From: Castor canadensis
Lineage: Eukaryota > Chordata > Mammalia > Rodentia > Castoridae
DNA length: 64,000 bases
Direction of reading: 5' to 3'
NCBI RefSeq assembly: GCF_047511655.1
Contig: NC_133397.1
Coordinates: 48,250,001-48,314,000 of the forward strand
This document shows positions 57,371-64,000 of this stretch, piece by piece. Position numbers and translations under genes: made by a program. Below the pieces are notes generated by a model. The model saw only the letters and a program-made list of their open reading frames with translations, was not told the DNA's origin and ran no database searches. Within the stretch, counting starts at the first letter, position 1. Every line of letters begins with the position of its first letter.

Positions 57371-58397
57371 TGGGTAGAATGGTTTTTGAGATTTTTTCTC
57401 CCTGTAAGTCTTTAAATTCTTATTTACAGTAAGCCAGGATTACTTAATTGAAGCTTTGAGGTGAAAATAATGAAAAGAGAACTCTCCCAAGTGTGAGGAG
57501 ATTGGGTTCTGGTGCTGGTTCCAGTTTTCACATGTGGAAGCAGAGATATAGTTGCTCATTTTGCCAGTACCTCGTCAGTATTTCCAGGGAAGGCGCTATA
57601 TTGAATAAGAAAATGTTAGCCCTTGTTTTTTTGGGGGGAGGGGTAGAGTGGGGTGGGTGTCAAATAGAATGCAGTTTAGGATTTTCTCACCACTACTTAC
57701 TTTACTAGATCCTCTGTCACTGTGGAAGTGGTTGCTATTAGAATTCACAGATTCATGAATCTCTAAGATGGATACTCTGCATAACTCATGTCTTCTGCCC
57801 AGCTTAGGGTGCCACTGAGTTATTAGAACAAGGAAAGAATATAAATGGCTCCTGTCTTATAGTTTTTGTATTTGACTAGAATTATAGGTGTTGTTTCCAT
57901 GCATCCCTCATGAAATGAACGGCCTCAGTCTTACTTTTGGGCAGGCAAGTTATAAATCCCTGCATTATGGGTAACATGACAGAGCTGGGAAGTTACATGA
58001 TTTGTGCAAGTCCCAGAGGGATCCCACAGGGAGCAAAGAGTAGAACTACCTTCAAGTACAAGGTTCTTCCTATTGCAAAACACCAAAGTCCTGTCGTTAG
58101 AGATGTCTTTTCCATTGGATGACTTAGTTTTGCATTCCCCCGCCTTCAGATGACCTCTCCCTCACTTTATCAGTCAACTACCATTTAATTTACAAGTGAC
58201 AAGTGAGACTGTCTGAAGCACACAATATTTTCTTTTAAAACAGACCCAAAAATACCTGCATTGCATGTGCTGTCCCCAGATGGCTGCATCGAGAACACCT
58301 GGATAAATCCTCTAGTTTTTAGAATGGTGTTTAACCAGAAGCAAGCAATGTATACAGCAGACCTTTCCAACAAACTTCTTTCAGCAGCCCCCAATTT
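57371..58397. other. Non-coding stretch, possible eroded MIR
   Basis: A segment at about 57935-58080 (gaagttacatgatttgtgca) may be another eroded MIR. No gene. Confidence 0.4.
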
Positions 58398-59515
58398 ATT
58401 CTTTTTTTATTAAGTTCAAATTTATTTTCTAACTGATAAAAACATAAAAATTATACCTATACATTAAAGTTGTAACCCTATATGGCTCTGTTATATTTCT
58501 ATACATATATACATTATATAATGTTCAAATCAAGGTAGACATGTCTATTGCCTCAACTACTTGTCATTTCTTTATGTTGAAAACAAGCTCCTGTCCTATA
58601 TTATTTTATCTGTAGTCATCTTACTGTGCAATAGCACATCCGAACCTCTTATTTCCCTGCCAGTGTAACTTAATACCCAACAATCAACCTTCTTCACCCC
58701 TCCCTCTCCCTTGTTCCCCCAACTTCTGGTAACCACATTCTACTTTTTACTTCTATGAGATCAACTTTTAGATTCCAAATATGAGTGAGATTATGTAGTA
58801 CTTATCTCTGCCTCCCTCCTTCTCTCCTGCTCTCCCTTTCTCCTTCCCTCCCTCCCTTCCTGCTTTCTGGAAATAGGGTCTCATGTAGCTCAAGCTAGTC
58901 TCAAACTTTCTATGTATCCCAGGCTGGCCTCTAACCTGCAGCCCTCCCCAGGCTCAGTATCCTGAGTGCTAGAATTACATGTGTGTAACACTGTGTCCAG
59001 CTTCCTGGCTTATTTTTCTTAACACAATGATCCCCAGTTCCATAAATGTCATGAATGACAGAATTACATTTTTTATGGCGGAATAGTACTTCAATATTTA
59101 TATAGATCATGCTTTCTTTATCCATTCATCAGTTTATGGACACTTAGGTTGTCTCATTTTTTAAAATTATGAATAATGCTGTAATGAATGCAGAGGGTGC
59201 AGGTGTATCTTTGAGACACTAATTTTGGTTGCTTTTGATACATACCCAGTAGAGGGATTATTTTTTATTTTTCCAGGAAGATCCATGCTGTTTTCCACAA
59301 TGGCCATAGTAATTTACATTCCTACTGAAAGTATGAAAGTTTTCCTTTTTTTCCAGATTCTTTCCAGTACTTATCTTTTCTCATTTTTATAGTAGCCATT
59401 CTTAAAGGAGTGAGGAGATATCTCACTGTGGTTTTGATTTGCATTTCTCTAATGATTAGTGACATTGAACTTTTTCATATACTTGTTGGCAATTTGTATG
59501 CCTTATTTTTTCTTG
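58398..59515 (-). mobile_element. Older L1 3' region with B1 insertion
   Basis: T-rich start, L1 3' UTR blocks (tactgtgcaatagcacatc), then ORF2 C-terminal blocks in reverse (atggcggaatagtacttcaa, tttatccattcatcagttta). A B1-like SINE at about 58865-59003 interrupts it at the 'ctgcct/ctggcttatttttctt' point of the L1. Confidence 0.82.
58865..59003 (-). mobile_element. B1-like SINE monomer
   Basis: Reverse B1: gaaatagggtctcatgtagc, ctatgtatcccaggctggcc, tatcctgagtgctagaatta. A pyrimidine-rich run precedes it. Confidence 0.85.
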
Positions 59516-59925
59516 TGTTTTTAAAAAACACTTTTATTTGCATATATTAGTTGTATAGGGGGTTTCATTGTGACATTTCCATATATGCTTACAATGTACC
59601 TTGGTTAAGGTCACCCTCACCATCATTTTCCCTCCTCCCCCTCCCCTTACTTAAAATGATTTAGACAGGTTTCAATATTCTATTTTCACACAAGTATATA
59701 AAGTACATTTATTATATTTACCCTCCCCCTCCCTCTAGTGCCCTCTCCCTAACAGGATCTGCTTTACATTTCTGTCCTTTGTTACTTAAATGCAAATTTA
59801 TTGTTCAAAGGGGTTTCACCATGGTATTTCACCTGTGAATATATACTTTAATCAGTCTACCTCCCTTTATTACTCTTCCTTACCCTTTCTCCCTATTATT
59901 TAACAGCTTTCAGTGCATTTTTTAT
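59516..59925 (-). mobile_element. Older L1 3' end
   Basis: Same subfamily 3' UTR as at 22236: gcatatattagttgtatagg, tttcattgtgacatttccat, tttcaccatggtatttcacc. 5' truncated. Confidence 0.78.
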
Positions 59926-62612
59926 TATACATTTTTATTAGGATATGTTCATTATATGGGGGGGATTCATAGTGACAATTCTGATTAGACTTACATTGCA
60001 CATTATTTACATTGCCCCCATTGTCTCTCCCCCTCAGCCACCTCCTCACCCCACTTAAAGCAATTTTAAGAGGCTTTTTAGTTCTGTTTCATATAGGTAT
60101 ATGAAGTCCATCAACCATATACCATCACCTTAATCTCCTTCTTTCACTTTTCTGCCTCCCATTAGTACCCCCCTCCCCTGCACACTGTGCCTATTTTTAG
60201 TACTGATTTTCATTATTAATATTTAAGTTGATGTTTAAAGAGTGTCTCAATGTATGCCCACTGTGAGAATGCTTTACTTGGTCTGTTCAATTCCTTCAAA
60301 TACTGTTACTTACCCCTTTATCTCCCACCCCCATTTTCAGCAGTTTCCAATACATGTCCTTATGTCCTCTACCTTCACATTTTATTTGATATTATTGATG
60401 CGCTATCGTTCTCTTTTCCTTTCCCTTTTTCCGTGAGTTCCATAGGGTAATTCCACTGTTACAAGCATGTTCTGCAACTGAGTTTGTATATGATCATGTT
60501 TGTTTTTGTGTATATGTTTATCTTTGGATCTATCTTCCACATATAAGAGGAAAACATGCATCTTTCATGTTACTGATCCTGGCTAACTTCACTTAGCGTG
60601 ATGTCCTCCAATTGCATCCATTTACCTTCAAACCCCATGTCATTATTCCTGATGGCTGAGTAGTACTCCATTGTTTATATGTAGCACAATTTCATGATCC
60701 ATTTATCAGTTGTAGGGCATCTGGGCTGTTTCCAGAGCTTGGCTATTATGAATAAGGCTGTGATAAACATCGGTGTACAGTTGTTTCTACTGTATGTTTC
60801 TACTTATGTTCTTTTGGGTAGATGCCCAGGAGCAGTATCACTCGATCATATGGCAGTTCTATCTCTAGTTTTTTGAGGAATCTCCATACTGCTTTCCATA
60901 GCAGTTGTACTAATTTGCATTCCCACCAGCAGTGTGTAAGGGTTCCTGTTTCACCACATGGTCACCAGTATTTGTTATTGTTATTACCCTTGATTATGGC
61001 CATTCTAACTGGGGTGAGGTGAAATCAAATTGTTGTTTTGAACACTTCTTCATGTATTTACTGGCCATTTGTACCTCTTCCTTTGAGAATTCCGTTTAAT
61101 TCATGTGCCCATTCATGTGGTAAAGATTTTCTCCCATTCTGTGGGCTGTCTCTTGAGTCTGTTAACTGTTTCCTTTGCTGTGCTGAAGCTCTTTAGTTTG
61201 ATACAGTCCCATTTGTTCATTGTTTCTCCTAGATGCTGAGCTTTTTGAATTCTGTTTAGAAGTTGTTCCCTACACCCATCTGTTCCAGTGTATTTTCTAC
61301 TGCTTCTTAGAGTTGTTTCAAAGTTTCAGGCCTTATCTTTGATTCACTTTGATCCACTTTGAGTTGATTTTGGTACAGGATGAAAGACAGGGATCTAGTT
61401 TCAGTCTTCTGCACGTGGCTATTCAGTTTTCCCAGTAGCATTTGTTGAAAAGTCTGCCTTTTCTTCATCGTGTGTTTTGGGCTCCTTTGTCAAAGATCAG
61501 TTGGCTATAGATGTGTGGGTTTGTGGCTGGATCTTCTATTCTGATCCATTGGTCTTCCTGGCTGTTTTTGTGACAATACCATGCTGTTTTTATTGTTACA
61601 GCTCTGTAGTATAGTTTGTGGTTGGGTATTGTGATGCCTTCAGCATTGGACTTTTTGCTTAGAATTGCTTTAGCTATTCAAGGTCTTTTGTGTTTACATA
61701 CATATTTTACAATTGTTTTTCTATTTTTGTGCAGAATGTCATTGTAATTTTGATAGGGATTGCACTGAACATGTAGATTGCTTTTGGTAGTGTGGCCATT
61801 TTCCCAATGTTTATTCTACCAACCCACGAACATGGAGGATCTTTCCATCTTCTGATGCCTTCTTCAATATCTCTCTTCAGTGGTTTATAGTTTTCATTAA
61901 AAACGTCTTTGGTTTCTTTCATTAAATTTATTCCAAAGTACTTTTTTTGTTTTGGGGGCTTATTGTAAATGGGATTATTTCCCTGATTTCTTGCTCAGTC
62001 TGTGCATTATTGGTATATAGAAAAGCTACTGATTTCTGAATGTTAATTTTGTATCCTGCTACTTTGCTGAAAGAGTTTATGATTTCTAGAAGTTTTTTTT
62101 GGTAGAGTTTTTGGGGTCTCTTAGGTAAAGGGTCACGTCATCTGCAAATAGGGATAGTTTGACTTCTTCCTTCCTTATTCAAATCCTTTTTATTTCTTTC
62201 TTTTGTCTTATTGCTCTGGCTAGGAATTCTAAAACTATATTGAATAGGAGTGGAGAAAGCAGACAGCCCTTCTTGTTCCTGACTTTAAGGGGAACGGTTT
62301 CAGTTGTTCTCTATTTAGTATGATGTTGGCTCTAGGTTTGTCAAATATAGCCTTTATTATGTTGAGGAACATTCCTTATGTTCTTCGTTTCTTCAGAGCT
62401 TTTATCATGAAAGGGTGTTGAATTTTGTCAAAGGCTTTTCCTGTATCTATTGAGAAGATCGTGTGGTTTTTGTCCTGGCTTCTGTTTATATGCTGCATTA
62501 TATTTATGGATTTACATATGTTGAATCATTCTTGAATCCCTGGAATGAAACCAACTTGGTCATGGTATATGACCTTTTTGATGTGTTGTTGAATTCTGTT
62601 CGCCAGTATTTT
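59926..62612 (-). mobile_element. Older L1, 3' UTR and ORF2 RT region
   Basis: About 2.7 kb in reverse from a T-rich tail through the ORF2 C-terminus into the RT. A short frame (61922-61707) retains [22 protein letters not shown] and a K-rich context homologous to copies A-C. Stops and shifts are frequent. At 62612 it switches abruptly to young L1 sequence and it seems to resume at 63939. Confidence 0.85.
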
Positions 62613-63938
62613 GTTGAGAAAGTTCTTACCTGTACCTACTAACTCCAGAGTATTTCCTACTCTTTCCTGTATCAACTTTAGAGTTTGGGGTCTGATATTA
62701 AGATCCTTGATCCATTTTGAGTTAATCTTGGTATAGGGTGATATACATGGATCTAGTTTCAGTTTTTTGCAGACTGCTAACCAGTTTTCCCAGCAGTTTT
62801 TGTTGAAGAGGCTGCTATTTCTCCATCGTATATTTTTAGCTCCTTTGTTAAAGACAAGTTGGTTATAGTTGTGTGGCTTCATATCTGGGTCCTCTATTCT
62901 GTTCCACTGGTCTTCATGTCTGTTTTTGTGCCAGTACCATGCTGTTTTTATTGTTATTGCTTTGTAATATACTTTGAAGTCAGGTATTGTGATACCTCCT
63001 GCATTGTTCTTTTGACTGAGTATTGCCTTGGCTATTCGTGGCCTCTTGGGTTTCCATATAAATTTAACGGTAGATTTTTAATCTCTTTAATGTATGTCAT
63101 TGGAATTTTGATGGGAATTGCATTAAACATGTAGATTACTTTTGGGAGTATAGACATTTTTACTATGTTGATTCTACCAATCCATGAGCATGGGAGATCT
63201 CTCCACTTTCTATAGTCTTCCTCAATCTCTTTCTTCAGAAGTTTATAGTTTTCCTTGTAGAGGTCATTCACATCTTTTGTTAGGTTTACACCTAGGTATT
63301 TGAATTTTTTTTGAGGCTATTGTAAATGGAATTGTTTTCATATATTCTTTTTCCGTTTGCTCATTGTTAGTGTATAGAAATGCTAATGATTTTTCTATGT
63401 TGATTTTATATCCTGCTACCTTGCTATAGCTATTGATGATGTCTAGAAGCTTCTGAGTAGAGTTTTTTGGGTCTTTAAGGTATAGGATCATGTCGTCTGC
63501 AAATAGGGATATTTTGACAGTTTCTTTACCTATTTGTATTCCTTCTATTCCTTCTTCTTGCCTAATTGCTCTGGCTAGGAATTCCAGTACTATGTTGAAT
63601 AGGAGTGGAGATAGTGGGCATCCTTGTCTGGTTCCTGCTTTTAGAGGGAATGGTTTCAGTTTTTCTCCATTAAGTATAATGCTGGCTGTAGGTTTGTCAT
63701 ATATAGCTTTTATAATGTTGAGGAACTTTCCTTCTATTCCTAGTTTTCTTAGAGCTTTTATCATGAAATGGTGTTGGATCTTATCAAAGGCTTTTTCTGC
63801 ATTTATTGAGATGATCAAGTGGTTTTTGTCTTTGCTTCTGTTAATGTGGTTTATTACGTTTATTGCTTTTCATATTTTGAACCACCCCTGCATTCCTGGG
63901 ATGAAGCCTACTTGGTTGTGGTGAATAATCTTTTTGAT
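62613..63938 (-). pseudogene. Young L1 ORF2 segment (copy C) embedded in older L1
   Basis: Equivalent to copy A positions about 2820-4142, closely matching it. The frame 63818-63264 runs 184 codons through [21 protein letters not shown] and FADDMILYL with the catalytic pair intact. A further frame (62882-62613) covers the region to GKNFLN. It has neither a poly(A) tail at its left edge nor a 5' UTR at its right edge, so it is a bare internal piece. A one-base shift near 63306 and another near 63079 break the frame. Confidence 0.88.
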
Positions 63939-64000
63939 ATAAAGAACCAACTTTTTGTTTCATTGATTCTTTGTGTAGTTTGTTTAGTTTCAATCTCATT
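63939..64000 (-). mobile_element. Older L1, continuing past window edge
   Basis: From ataaagaaccaactttttgt the text corresponds to copy A about 4739 onward but carries older-type differences. Relative to the left part of the old L1, some 560 bp of ORF2 is absent. Confidence 0.6.

Noticed and set aside
1..64000. CRISPR arrays, operons or bacterial features
   Set aside because: No regularly spaced repeats, ribosome-binding sites or compact coding; all signals are mammalian interspersed repeats.

Overview
This is 64 kb of mammalian, almost certainly rodent, nuclear DNA. I find no intact cellular gene, exon series, tRNA/rRNA gene or CRISPR array. Almost every long reading frame is a fragment of a transposable element or of an old retrovirus copy. 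The rodent call rests on three things: dimeric SINEs joining a 7SL-derived B1-like monomer to an ID-like tRNA-derived monomer, LTRs of the MTE/ORR1 MaLR type, and abundant L1. The SINE and L1 variants suggest a beaver-like (Castorimorpha) lineage, but that is an inference from memory of those families.

Layout: 1-9560 is an old L1 3' end split by a young full-length L1 (copy A, minus strand, 1493-8708) with a perfect 15-bp target-site duplication. 9561-15597 holds two Tigger/pogo transposase fragments, a MaLR LTR with a SINE inside it, more SINEs, a microsatellite and a perfect hairpin. 15598-22235 is a second near-full-length L1 (copy B, minus). 22236-24354 holds an older L1 tail and a MaLR LTR. 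24355-29619 is a degraded class I (gammaretrovirus-like) endogenous retrovirus on the minus strand: two LTRs, gag, protease, part of reverse transcriptase and the env transmembrane tail, with the rest of pol and env deleted.

29620-49860 is mostly old, non-coding sequence carrying MIR, L2, MLT1, SINE and short L1 insertions. It includes a strong CTCF-like motif at 31632 and a pair of unusual multi-monomer SINEs at 41863-42646. 49861-57370 holds an ancient L1 split by a MaLR LTR, an L2 split by an L1, an MLT1 LTR with an unexplained insert, and further MIR and SINE copies. 58398-64000 is a nest of same-orientation L1 copies, ending with a young L1 ORF2 segment (copy C) set inside an older L1 and running to the window edge.

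The window reads as a record of layered retrotransposition. Young L1s supply the enzymes for their own copying and for the SINEs and processed copies, and the order of nesting gives relative ages: MIR/L2/Tigger/MLT1 first, then older L1 and MaLR, then ERV and B1-ID SINEs, then young L1. None of the L1 or ERV copies seen here has intact reading frames. The points most worth following up are the multi-monomer SINEs, the chimeric L1 near 62.6 kb, the L1 5' monomer and YY1-site differences, and the CTCF-like motif.
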